From: an uncultured Flavobacteriaceae bacterium
GTDB lineage: Bacteria; Bacteroidota; Bacteroidia; Flavobacteriales; Flavobacteriaceae
Assembly: GCA_947500445.1 (NCBI GenBank)
Contig: CANMSB010000001.1
Span: forward strand, 186,001 to 250,000
Direction: 5' to 3'
Length of the DNA: 64,000 nucleotides
In this document: positions 9,416 through 17,757 of the stretch, one piece after another
Layout: each line of letters opens with the position of its first letter
How positions within the stretch are numbered: position 1 is the first letter of the stretch
Position numbers and translations under genes: made by a program
The notes under the pieces: model-generated
The model's database searches: none
The model's input: only the letters and a program-made list of their open reading frames with translations
Told to the model about the DNA's origin: nothing

Positions 9416-9926
9416 CTTCTAAATTTAATTCTTCAAAATCATCTATGTTTTCGTCGATATAGTCAACGATATTCTCTTCTTCCAAGGACGCTTTCATAAA
9501 ATCGTCCATATCCACGTCTTCCAAGGGCAATACCTCCGCAATTTCAGAGGGGCTAAGGCCAACATCGTGATTTTCAAAATAGATGTCGATTTCAGAGCTG
9601 GCAATATCCTGAAAGGTCAATGGTTCCTGGCTTTCCCAATTCAATCCGACAACGGTCACAATAATGGCCGCAATGGCAGCTGCGGCAAGATAATACTTGC
9701 GGTAAGGGCGCAATGGAATTACCTTGCTTTCCGGTTCGCTTATTTTTTGAGACAGCTGTTGTTGCAGCTGGTCAAAATAGTCCTCGGGGACCACGAACCC
9801 ATCTTCCTTGGGCAGGTCGTGTTCTTCCGATACCGCCTCGATCCGGTGCATCAAACGTTCCTGAAAATTATCAAAGTAACCTTCTGGAACCGCAAAACCT
9901 TCCTTTTTATCTTCCAATTCGTCCAT
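9399..9926 (-). CDS. single-pass membrane anti-sigma-like protein with duplicated N-terminal motif
   Basis: The 175-residue protein has a cytoplasmic-looking N-terminus, one transmembrane segment (YLAAAAIAAIIVTVVGL, about residues 80-96) and a very acidic C-terminus with many Asp/Glu. The N-terminal part contains two copies of a short motif, GFAVPEGYFDNFQERL (about 10-25) and GFVVPEDYFDQLQQQL (about 44-59). It follows an ECF sigma gene with a 28-bp gap. This order, one membrane span and cytoplasmic N-terminus fit a membrane-anchored anti-sigma factor, but no zinc-binding anti-sigma HxxxCxxC motif is present, so the role is inferred. Confidence 0.6.
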   Translation of the reverse strand: MDELEDKKEGFAVPEGYFDNFQERLMHRIEAVSEEHDLPKEDGFVVPEDYFDQLQQQLSQKISEPESKVIPLRPYRKYYLAAAAIAAIIVTVVGLNWESQEPLTFQDIASSEIDIYFENHDVGLSPSEIAEVLPLEDVDMDDFMKASLEEENIVDYIDENIDDFEELNLEDDEIY

Positions 9927-9954
9927 TATCGAACATTTCTTTTTACTCGTTTCG

Positions 9955-10500
9955 TTACGAGGTGGTTTTTAAAAACGCCTCTATTTTTTTTGCCGCCAAA
10001 TGATAGGAGGCCTTTAACCCTCCGACCGATGTTTCCAGAATTTCCGAAATCTCTTCATATTTCAATTCCTGAAAGTATTTCATGTTGAACACCAATTTTT
10101 GTTTTTCCGGTAATGTAGCAATGGCCTTTTGAAGTTTAAGCTGAATGGCTTCCCCTTCAAAATAAACATCTGCCTGAAGATTGGCTATCATTTGCTCTTG
10201 CAGCTGCCCATCGCTCAATCCTAATTTTTTTGATTTACTTTTTATAAAACTCAACGCCTCGTTGGTGGCAATGCGATACATCCAGGAGTAGAGTTTACTT
10301 TCTTGTTTAAAACTTCCGACATTTTTATAAATCTTAATAAAGGTATTCTGCAATACATCATCGGCATCGTCATGGTTGAGTACAATACGTCGGATATGCC
10401 AGTACAGTCTTTTTTGATAGGTCTGCACCAACTGTCCAAAGGCCTTTGATCGGGTCTGTTCGTCAGTTAAGGCTGCTATTAATTGTTTTTCGGCCAACAA
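9955..10500 (-). CDS. ECF-type RNA polymerase sigma-70 factor
   Basis: This 181-residue protein has the sigma-70 region 2 core (about residues 25-95, including HDDADDVLQNTFIKIYKNV and the W-R-IATNEALSF stretch that binds the -10 element) and region 4 (about 120-175, with the helix-turn-helix LKYEEISEILETSVGGLKAS). The length and lack of regions 1 and 3 mark it as an extracytoplasmic function sigma factor. It is followed by a membrane anti-sigma-like gene and a secreted helical protein in the same direction, so the operon probably encodes its own regulator. Confidence 0.9.
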   Translation of the reverse strand: MLAEKQLIAALTDEQTRSKAFGQLVQTYQKRLYWHIRRIVLNHDDADDVLQNTFIKIYKNVGSFKQESKLYSWMYRIATNEALSFIKSKSKKLGLSDGQLQEQMIANLQADVYFEGEAIQLKLQKAIATLPEKQKLVFNMKYFQELKYEEISEILETSVGGLKASYHLAAKKIEAFLKTTS

Positions 10501-10617
10501 CGGTTGTTTGCTTGAATTCTACTTTTAGACTTGAATTTAAGAAAAAGGTTTAATAAGGCCCTGATTAAAAGATTGTTTTGGGCAATTCATCGGAATAATA
10601 TGGTGTTCACCGTGGTA

Positions 10618-12444
10618 TTAGGCGCCTAACGATTGCAAGGTCACCAATTTTTTATAGGTGCCATTGGCCGCAACCAATGCTTCGTGGGTGCCTTGTTCCA
10701 CAATTTCCCCTTTTTGAAGGACTACGATAGTGTCGGCGTTTTGAATGGTCGATAGCCGGTGCGCGATTACGATGGAAGTACGGTTGCGCATCATTTTTTC
10801 CAGGGCATCCTGTACCAAACGTTCACTTTCGGTATCCAGGGCGGATGTGGCCTCGTCCAAGATCATAATCGGCGGGTTTTTTAACACCGCACGGGCTATG
10901 GAAAGCCGCTGCTTTTGTCCGCCACTGAGTTTATTGCCGCTATCTCCGATATTGGTGTCGTATCCCTTAGGAAGTTCGCTTATGAAATCATGGGCATTCG
11001 CAATTTTAGCGGCTTCCATGATTTCTTCTTGGGTGGCGTTTTCTTTTCCAAGTCCAATGTTTTTGGCCACCGTGTCATTGAACAGTATAGAGTCCTGGGT
11101 CACCAACCCGAGCAGGCCTCTTAACGACTTTTTTGTAAGCTGTTTGATATCGGTGCCATCTATTGCGATGCTTCCCTCATTGACATCGTAAAAGCGGGTC
11201 ACTAAATTAGCTAGGGTACTTTTGCCGCTTCCCGACTGCCCGACCAGGGCTACCGTATGCCCTTTTGGTACCTGCAGGTCGAAATGCCGCAATACAAATT
11301 CATCTTCATATTTAAAGGACACATCGGTAAGGGTGATCCCCGTCTTAAAATGTTCTTTTTCAAGGGCATCGGGCACTTCGGAAATCGGGTTTTCGGTCTC
11401 CAATATTTCCAGTACCCTTTCAGCGGCCGCATTCCCTTTTTTAACCCCGTAGGAGGCTTTACTGATGGCCTTGGCGGGAGTAAGGATTTGATAGGCCAGC
11501 CCCATATAGGTAATGAAAAGTCCAGGTTCCAAGGTTTTTTCGATCAGTACCATTCGACCGCCGAACCATAAAATAACACCGATGGCAGCTATACCGAAAA
11601 ACTCGCTTGTGGGAGAGGCCAAATTTTGTCTGTTCAGAAGACTGTTTGAAAACGCATAAAATCTTTTGGTCGACCTTTGAAAGATATCTGTAAACCTTCC
11701 TTCGGCATTAAATGCTTTAATTACCCTTAGTCCGCTTAGTGTCTCCTCCAGTATGGACAAGAAGTAACCTTGTTCCTTCTGTACTTTATCAGATTGTCGT
11801 TTCAGGGATTTTCCGATAAGGGATATCAAAAAACCAGAAACAGGAAGAAAAATAAAAACAAAAAGAGTCAGTTTAGCGCTAATGGTGAGCATTGCTATAA
11901 TTGTAAAAATCAATGTCAACGGTTCTCTTACAATAAGTTCTAGAATTGAAAGGAAGGAATGTTGTATTTCAAGCACGTCCGAAGTTATTCTGGCTATGGT
12001 ATCCCCTTTTCGTTTTTCAGAAAAATAGGAAACAGGTAAGTCTATTGTTTTTTGGTACAGCTCATTTCTTAGATCCTTGAGCACTCCATTTCGTAAAAAA
12101 GTGATGAAATACATTGCCAGATACCCGAAAATGTTTTTCAAGAAAAACATGGTTATTACCAAAACAACCATAAAGACCAAAGCCTGTCCTTCGCCTTCAT
12201 CCGCTTTGGCGGTTACAAAAAAGTTTAGATAATCCAGCACGTAGGCTTTCGCATTCGAAATACCTTTCCAAACCGGTTTCACATATACACTTTCCGTTTG
12301 TTTGAACAATACGGCCAGCATTGGAAAAAGCGATACCATTGCCAAGGTTGCGAAAAGGGCATAAAAAATATTGGAAATAATATTTAGAACAGCAAAAATC
12401 CGATAAGGCTTCGCAAAGCGAAGGATCTTTTTAAAATAGTTCAT
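10618..12444 (-). CDS. MsbA-like ABC exporter (half-transporter, TMD fused to NBD)
   Basis: The 608-residue protein combines an N-terminal type I ABC exporter membrane domain (six hydrophobic segments, about residues 15-330) with a C-terminal ATPase. The ATPase shows Walker A GQSGSGKST (about 400), signature LSGGQKQRLSIARA (about 505) and Walker B IMILDEATSALD (about 525) followed by the H-loop histidine. Two copies would form the working transporter. Closest functional type is MsbA/multidrug exporters that flip lipids or drugs across the inner membrane; substrate is unknown. Its start codon overlaps the stop of the upstream phosphohexomutase gene by one base (TAATG), so the two form an operon. 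Confidence 0.88.
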   Translation of the reverse strand: MNYFKKILRFAKPYRIFAVLNIISNIFYALFATLAMVSLFPMLAVLFKQTESVYVKPVWKGISNAKAYVLDYLNFFVTAKADEGEGQALVFMVVLVITMFFLKNIFGYLAMYFITFLRNGVLKDLRNELYQKTIDLPVSYFSEKRKGDTIARITSDVLEIQHSFLSILELIVREPLTLIFTIIAMLTISAKLTLFVFIFLPVSGFLISLIGKSLKRQSDKVQKEQGYFLSILEETLSGLRVIKAFNAEGRFTDIFQRSTKRFYAFSNSLLNRQNLASPTSEFFGIAAIGVILWFGGRMVLIEKTLEPGLFITYMGLAYQILTPAKAISKASYGVKKGNAAAERVLEILETENPISEVPDALEKEHFKTGITLTDVSFKYEDEFVLRHFDLQVPKGHTVALVGQSGSGKSTLANLVTRFYDVNEGSIAIDGTDIKQLTKKSLRGLLGLVTQDSILFNDTVAKNIGLGKENATQEEIMEAAKIANAHDFISELPKGYDTNIGDSGNKLSGGQKQRLSIARAVLKNPPIMILDEATSALDTESERLVQDALEKMMRNRTSIVIAHRLSTIQNADTIVVLQKGEIVEQGTHEALVAANGTYKKLVTLQSLGA

Positions 12445-14153
12445 TAACCCAAATTGAGTTCGGCAACGATGCGTGCTATTTTATCGTTGAGCTCGCCGTC
12501 CGTTGCCTTAAATTCCGAAGCATTTTCCATAACCGTGTTGGTACTGATGTAGAACTTCACTTTTGGTTCCGTACCGCTCGGCCTTGCCGCGATTCGGGTA
12601 CCATCTTCCGTTTCGTATATCAATACATTGCTATTGGGGATATCCATGGTTTTTTCTTCACCGCTAAGCACATTTTTGGCAATGCCCGTATTGTAGTCTT
12701 CGATCCACTTAACTTTTGAACCGGCGACCGATACCACGGGGTTTTCCTTGAAATCGATAAGCATTTGCTTTATTTCTTCGGCGCCACTGATTCCTTTTTT
12801 TGTCAACGATATCAATTTTTCCTTGTAAAAACCATAAGCAACATAACAGGATATCAGGTCTTCGAAAAAAGAGCTGCCGTTGGCTTTTGCCTGTGTTGCG
12901 ATTTCACATGCCAGTAGGGTAGCGGTCACAGCATCCTTGTCACGTACAAAATCACCGACCATATACCCGAAACTCTCTTCTCCACCTCCTAAAAATTCCG
13001 ACTCGGGAAAATCCTTGATCATTTTACCGATCCATTTGAAACCGGTCAACGCGGTTTTGAATTCAACGCCGTACGATTTTGCCATGGCCTCCATCATTGG
13101 GGTGGATACAATGGTGGTCGCTATAAATTCATTGCCCTTGAACCCTTTGTTTTTTCTTTTTTTCAGCAGGAAGTCGGTCATCAGCACCATGGTCTGATTT
13201 CCATTTAAAATTTCCATTTTACCGTCCAGGTTGCGTACCGCAATTCCTAGGCGGTCGCTGTCAGGGTCGGTACCCACTACCATATCGGCACCTATCGCTT
13301 CAGCCTTTGCTATGGCCATGGAAAGGGCCTCCGTTTCCTCCGGGTTGGGAGAGTCAACGGTAGGGAAGTTTCCGTCGGGTTCGGCCTGCTCCTCGATAAT
13401 GGTAACGTTCTTATACCCCGCCCTTTTTAAAACTTCAGGTATTGCGGTTATGGAGGTACCATGCAAAGAGGTGAACACTATTTTAAAATTATCTTTTCCG
13501 TCCGCATTAAAGCTGCCATTGGCGACCGAGGCGGTAATAAAGGCTTCGTCCACTTCCTTGTCGATCAAGGAAATAAGTTGTTCGTTGGCCTTGAAGTTCA
13601 CATCCTCATAGGATAGCGCATTAATTTCTTCGATAATGGCCCCATCCTGTGGTGGTACAATTTGTCCGCCATCGGTCCAATACACTTTATAACCATTGTA
13701 TTCCGGAGGATTGTGCGAGGCCGTCAATACAATACCGGCTTGGCATTTTAAATGCCTGACCGCAAAAGATAGTTCCGGGGTGGTGCGCAATTCCGAGAAC
13801 AGAAAGACCTTGATTCCATTGGCGGAGAACACTTCGGCCACGGTCCGGGCCAACGTATCGCTGTTGTGACGACAATCGTAGGCTATAACAACTTGTATGT
13901 CGGTATCCGTGTATGTTTTTTTTAAATAGTTGCTCAGGCCTTGTGTACTTTTTCCTAGCGTGTATTTGTTAATACGGTTAGTGCCAACTCCCATGATACC
14001 GCGCATACCACCGGTACCAAATTCCATGTTTTTATAAAAACGATCCTGTAATTCTTCGGTGTCATTTTCGATCAGTGCGGAGATTTCCTTTTTGGTGTCG
14101 GCGTCAAAAAAGTCGGTAAGCCAGCTTTTGGCAGTATCTATAATTGTATTCAT
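12444..14153 (-). CDS. phosphoglucomutase/phosphomannomutase
   Basis: This 569-residue protein is an alpha-D-phosphohexomutase that interconverts hexose 1- and 6-phosphates, feeding sugar-nucleotide synthesis. The phosphoserine loop TASHNPPEYNGYK is near residue 145, the metal-binding loop GTDPDSDRLGIA near 295, the sugar-specificity loop GGGEESFGY near 385 and the phosphate-binding loop RPSGTEPKVKFY near 525. Domain order and length are standard. It is co-oriented with and overlaps the ABC exporter downstream by one base. Whether it prefers glucose or mannose cannot be read reliably from the motifs. Confidence 0.92.
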   Translation of the reverse strand: MNTIIDTAKSWLTDFFDADTKKEISALIENDTEELQDRFYKNMEFGTGGMRGIMGVGTNRINKYTLGKSTQGLSNYLKKTYTDTDIQVVIAYDCRHNSDTLARTVAEVFSANGIKVFLFSELRTTPELSFAVRHLKCQAGIVLTASHNPPEYNGYKVYWTDGGQIVPPQDGAIIEEINALSYEDVNFKANEQLISLIDKEVDEAFITASVANGSFNADGKDNFKIVFTSLHGTSITAIPEVLKRAGYKNVTIIEEQAEPDGNFPTVDSPNPEETEALSMAIAKAEAIGADMVVGTDPDSDRLGIAVRNLDGKMEILNGNQTMVLMTDFLLKKRKNKGFKGNEFIATTIVSTPMMEAMAKSYGVEFKTALTGFKWIGKMIKDFPESEFLGGGEESFGYMVGDFVRDKDAVTATLLACEIATQAKANGSSFFEDLISCYVAYGFYKEKLISLTKKGISGAEEIKQMLIDFKENPVVSVAGSKVKWIEDYNTGIAKNVLSGEEKTMDIPNSNVLIYETEDGTRIAARPSGTEPKVKFYISTNTVMENASEFKATDGELNDKIARIVAELNLG

Positions 14154-14196
14154 AATCGTTTTGCAACAAGGTTATTCTTCAAAAATACAAAGAATT

Positions 14197-15159
14197 TTAG
14201 CGCGCGGTTTGGAGCGGTTCAATTTCTTCGGCGATACTATAGCGGTTACCGTTGGTTTTGGAACGGATAACGATTTCCCCTAAAAATCCTGCCAAAAAAA
14301 GCTGTGTACCGAGGAGCATGGCCGTAAGCGCAATAAAAAACTGGGGCCTATCGGTAATCAATCTTCCGGTTTTATTGATGAAGAGTTTGTCTATTCCCAA
14401 ATACACCGAAAATCCGAATCCGATAATGAACATGACCACCCCCCAAGCCCCGAACAGGTGCATGGGCCGTTTACCAAATTTGGAAACGAACCAAATGGTG
14501 ATCAAATCTAGAAAACCGTTAATGAACCGTTCCATGCCAAATTTGGTTTTCCCATATTTACGGGCCTGGTGTTGTACCACTTTTTCGCCGATTACCCCAA
14601 AACCGGCATTTTTGGCAAGTACAGGGATATAACGGTGCATTTCCCCCGATACTTCAATGGTTTTTATAACTTCTTTTCGATAGGCCTTTAGTCCACAATT
14701 AAAATCGTTCAGTTGTACTCCGGAGGTTTTTCGGGCCGCCCAATTGAACAGTTTGGAAGGGAGGTTTTTGAAAAGAATGGAGTCGAAACGTTTTTTTTTC
14801 CAGCCCGAAACCAAATCGTATTTTTCCGTTACGATCATGTCGTACAATTCCGGAATTTCTTCGGGATTGTCCTGGAGGTCCGCATCCATGGTAATAACAA
14901 CATCGCCCATGGCCGCTTTAAAGCCTGCATGTAATGCCTGTGATTTTCCAAAATTCCTTAGAAATCGTATTCCCCTGACCGAAGGATCTTTCCGGGAAAG
15001 CTCGGATATGATATTCCAGGAATTGTCGGAGCTCCCGTCGTCTATAAAAAGAATTTCATAAGAGAAGCGATGCTCCTGCATGACGTTCACGATCCATTTG
15101 TGAAGTTCGGTAAGGGACTCGTCCTCGTTCAATAAGGGAATTACAACGGATAGGTTCAT
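14197..15159 (-). CDS. GT2 glycosyltransferase, polyprenol-phosphate sugar transferase type
   Basis: The 320-residue protein has a GT2 GT-A domain in the first 230 residues: SVVIPLLNEDESL at the start, the DD of FIDDGSSDNSW near 40, DADLQDNPEE (the metal-binding DAD-like element) near 95, and GLKAYRKEV near 165. Two transmembrane segments follow at about 235-260 and 270-295, as in DPM1/GtrB-like enzymes that add a sugar to undecaprenyl phosphate at the inner membrane. It is 43 bp upstream of the phosphohexomutase gene in the same direction, which suggests a shared role in envelope glycan supply. Sugar donor unknown. Confidence 0.87.
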   Translation of the reverse strand: MNLSVVIPLLNEDESLTELHKWIVNVMQEHRFSYEILFIDDGSSDNSWNIISELSRKDPSVRGIRFLRNFGKSQALHAGFKAAMGDVVITMDADLQDNPEEIPELYDMIVTEKYDLVSGWKKKRFDSILFKNLPSKLFNWAARKTSGVQLNDFNCGLKAYRKEVIKTIEVSGEMHRYIPVLAKNAGFGVIGEKVVQHQARKYGKTKFGMERFINGFLDLITIWFVSKFGKRPMHLFGAWGVVMFIIGFGFSVYLGIDKLFINKTGRLITDRPQFFIALTAMLLGTQLFLAGFLGEIVIRSKTNGNRYSIAEEIEPLQTAR

Positions 15160-15274
15160 TCAGTATAACTGACGGGTATAATGACTACAACGGTCTGCGT
15201 AAACAAAATAGCAATAATGTACACCTGCAGTATACCGTATTTTCAAATATCGCTTCAAAAATACGATTTTGAAC

Positions 15275-15802
15275 TTAATCTTGTACGTTTTGTTTTTTCA
15301 TGATAAGCCCCGCAATTAAAGATATGATGGAGCCAAAAAACAAGCTGGCCACCAGCCCCATAACGGCCATTACAGAGGGTTTTGTGAACATGCGTATCGT
15401 TTTTTCACCTTGGGCGATTTGCTCATCGGTCAAGGTGGGGTTTTGTTGTATCATTTCTACTTTGCTCCTTTCTACAACGTTCTCCATAAAGTCCGGTTCG
15501 ATTACGTTCATGAAAACCATTTGCCACAACACCCCTACAATACCGGCAATGACGGCGATGCCCAATCCTACTTTCATGGCCTGTCCCAAACTAAGAAAAC
15601 CGGCATTTGCTTTTTTAAATTGATAGATTCCTATGGATATCACACTGATCATGATGATAACGCTTACTAAATTTACGGCCCATCCACGCTCATAGTGAAG
15701 GTTTTGAGAATAGAGGATAAGGCCTAGGGCGACGCTTATTGCCGACAATATAAGCCCGTATACAAGTCCGAATTTCCCGGTTTTTGGTGGTGTTGTTTCC
15801 AT
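15275..15802 (-). CDS. DUF4199 family membrane protein
   Basis: The 175-residue protein has four hydrophobic segments (about 12-30, 38-58, 73-95 and 140-165) and the glycine-rich loop GLGIAVIAGIVGVLWQ between them, the layout of DUF4199 proteins, which are widespread in Bacteroidota and lack a known function. The N-terminus (METTPPKTGKFG) is polar and no signal peptide is present. It is upstream of, and in the same direction as, the GT2-mutase-exporter run, 115 bp apart. Confidence 0.8.
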   Translation of the reverse strand: METTPPKTGKFGLVYGLILSAISVALGLILYSQNLHYERGWAVNLVSVIIMISVISIGIYQFKKANAGFLSLGQAMKVGLGIAVIAGIVGVLWQMVFMNVIEPDFMENVVERSKVEMIQQNPTLTDEQIAQGEKTIRMFTKPSVMAVMGLVASLFFGSIISLIAGLIMKKQNVQD

Positions 15803-15896
15803 TTTTATAGTTGTTGTTTCAAGGCATTAGTATCAAAAAAGGATCTTCGGTTACAAATAACGGCTTAAATTTTGATTTTTCTTTTTGGCTATTGTA

Positions 15897-15926
15897 TTGC
15901 GGGTTTCTGAAAATTAACTAAATTTG
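15897..15926 (+). promoter_or_regulatory. promoter of rpmE2 (TTG-N19-TAAATTTG)
   Basis: A TTG at 15897-15899 and TAAATTTG at 15919-15926 are separated by 19 nt, an exact match to the Bacteroidota primary promoter pattern TTG-N19-TANNTTTG. Transcription would begin near 15933, leaving a leader of about 43 nt before the L31 start codon. Confidence 0.8.
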
Positions 15927-15975
15927 CAATCCAAAAATAGTGCCTGTCGGAATGGGCGCGATAAATGTTACTACA

Positions 15976-16272
15976 ATGAAAAAAGGGATACACCCGGAAA
16001 GCTATCGTTTGGTCGCTTTCAAAGACATGTCCAACGATGATGTGTTCATTACAAAATCAACAGCCGAAACGAAGGAAACCCTAACGGTGGACGGCGTTGA
16101 TTATCCGTTGATAAAACTCGAAATTTCACGAACATCGCATCCATTTTATACTGGAAAAGCGAAATTCTTGGATACTGCCGGACGGATCGACAAGTTCAAA
16201 AGCAAATACGAAAAGTTTAAAAAGAAACCTGCCAAAGTGGAGGAGGAAGCTCCAAAGGAAGAGGGTAAATAA
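15976..16272 (+). CDS. rpmE2: 50S ribosomal protein L31 type B
   Basis: The 98-residue product begins MKKGIHPESYRLVAFKDMS, the standard bL31 N-terminus. It lacks the CxxC pairs of zinc-binding L31 (type A), so it is the zinc-free type B (RpmE2/YkgM-like). The HPFYTGK motif is near residue 60. The C-terminus has a Lys/Glu-rich tail (about residues 75-98) that is common in Bacteroidota L31. I choose the ATG at 15976; an in-frame upstream ATG (15940 region) would add twelve residues that no L31 has and would lie almost on the transcription start. The gene has its own strong promoter and terminator. Confidence 0.95.
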   Translation: MKKGIHPESYRLVAFKDMSNDDVFITKSTAETKETLTVDGVDYPLIKLEISRTSHPFYTGKAKFLDTAGRIDKFKSKYEKFKKKPAKVEEEAPKEEGK

Positions 16273-16295
16273 TCTTTTTGACACGTCTATAGTAA

Positions 16296-16324
16296 AACGC
16301 CTTCGAATTTCGAAGGCGTTTTTT
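16296..16324 (+). terminator. intrinsic terminator after rpmE2
   Basis: AACGCCTTCG (16296-16305) pairs with CGAAGGCGTT (16311-16320) around a 5-nt loop, followed by a T-run on the plus strand. It lies 23 bp after the L31 stop codon. Confidence 0.9.
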
Positions 16325-16439
16325 GTATGTTTAAGAAAGATTGTTCCGGTCACGGTTTCGTAGGTTATACCATTTTTCATTTAAAATTGTATAATACGCC
16401 ATTTAGCGAAACGCACTTATGCTCGGTAAGGGCTTGATG

Positions 16440-16472
16440 TTGCCATTTTCCAGAGTAGCTTTACTATTTTTG
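16440..16472 (+). promoter_or_regulatory. candidate promoter of the GlmU-like gene (TTG-N22-TATTTTTG)
   Basis: TTG at 16440-16442 and TATTTTTG at 16465-16472 are separated by 22 nt. The -7 element matches TANNTTTG well; the spacing is a little long. The start codon follows at 16492. Confidence 0.45.
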
Positions 16473-16491
16473 TCGCAAACATTTGATACTT

Positions 16492-17673
16492 ATGAATTAC
16501 GTCCTTTTTGATGGGGAAGTGCGAAACAACCTATTACCGTTTACCTTTACCCGGCCCGTTGCCGATATTCGTGTTGGAATATTGACCATACGCGAAAAAT
16601 GGGAGCGTTATCTTGGGCAAACGATCAGTACAAAAACGGAGGACTATCTCTCCGAGAAATATCCCTTAAAGGCGGGGCGTACCAATACGATGATCAATGC
16701 GTCGTTTTTGCCGAATCCCGATCTTATCCGTCAGGTAAACGCCTTAAAGGAAAAAGAGGCTTTGCTTTGGGATGAAGTGGTGGTGGCCTATCGAACGGAA
16801 TCGGTAAACGATTCCTTTGTTTTGACTGACTTTAACTGTATCGCCGTTAACGAAGTACCCTTACGAATTGTACATACCTGGGATATTTTTTCCAAAAATG
16901 GAGATGCGCTCCAGGCCGATTTCGATATGATTACCAAAGACCGAAAAAGCGCGCCCATTTCCCCGACCAATAGCCTTATCAATCCCGACCAGATTTTTTT
17001 GGAAGAAGGTGCCAGCGTGGAGCATAGTATTTTGAACGCAACGGAAGGTCCTATATATATTGGAAAGGACGCTCAAGTGTGGGAAGGGAGCCTTATTCGC
17101 GGTGCTTTGGCGCTTTGCGACAACGCAACGGTAAAAATGGGGGCCAAAATTTATGGTGCCACTACCATCGGTCCGTTTGGAAAAGTATGTGGCGAGATCA
17201 GTAATTCCGTATTGTTCGGCTATTCGAGCAAGGGACACGAAGGATACCTGGGAAATGCGGTATTGGGGGAATGGTGCAATATTGGTGCGGATAGCAACAA
17301 CTCCAACCTAAAAAATAATTATGCCAAAGTGCGTTTATGGAACTACGCTACCGAGAAATTTGAGCACACCGGGTTACAATTTTGTGGTCTGATGATGGGC
17401 GACCATAGTAAAACAGCCATCAATACTATGTTCAATACCGGTACGGTAATAGGGGTAAACTGTAATGTATATGTTCCCGGATTCCCAAGAAATTTTATTC
17501 CCAGTTTTAGTTGGGGCGGTGCCTCTGGCTTTAGTACCTATCCTACGAACAAGGCTTTTGATACCGCAAAGGTAATGATGGCCCGAAGGGCAGTGGAGTT
17601 CGATGCCGTTGAGGCCAGAATTTTGGAGCATGTTTTTGATGAAACCCGTAAATGGAGAAACTATGACAACTGA
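16492..17673 (+). CDS. GlmU-like sugar nucleotidyltransferase with left-handed beta-helix domain
   Basis: This 393-residue protein is annotated in related genomes as GlmU-family or putative sugar nucleotidyltransferase. The N-terminal half (about 1-190) begins NYVLFDGEVRNNLLPFTFTRPVADIRVG, where the RPVADIRVG pattern and following IREKW resemble the degenerate nucleotidyltransferase domain of this flavobacterial family. The C-terminal half contains the hexapeptide-like repeats of a left-handed beta helix (GPIYIGKDAQVWEGSLIRG, then TTIGPFGKVCGEISNSV and so on), which normally carries an acetyltransferase. The classic GlmU loop GGxGTR is not visible, so catalytic activity is uncertain. I start at ATG 16492; the TTG nine bases upstream is less likely. 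Confidence 0.75.
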   Translation: MNYVLFDGEVRNNLLPFTFTRPVADIRVGILTIREKWERYLGQTISTKTEDYLSEKYPLKAGRTNTMINASFLPNPDLIRQVNALKEKEALLWDEVVVAYRTESVNDSFVLTDFNCIAVNEVPLRIVHTWDIFSKNGDALQADFDMITKDRKSAPISPTNSLINPDQIFLEEGASVEHSILNATEGPIYIGKDAQVWEGSLIRGALALCDNATVKMGAKIYGATTIGPFGKVCGEISNSVLFGYSSKGHEGYLGNAVLGEWCNIGADSNNSNLKNNYAKVRLWNYATEKFEHTGLQFCGLMMGDHSKTAINTMFNTGTVIGVNCNVYVPGFPRNFIPSFSWGGASGFSTYPTNKAFDTAKVMMARRAVEFDAVEARILEHVFDETRKWRNYDN

Positions 17674-17757
17674 TCTATTTGTTTTTTGGCAATCCACTGT
17701 CGTAGTAAGCATCGGGACTTTAGCGAATCGTAATATTGCAACCCTTTTGTTGATATA

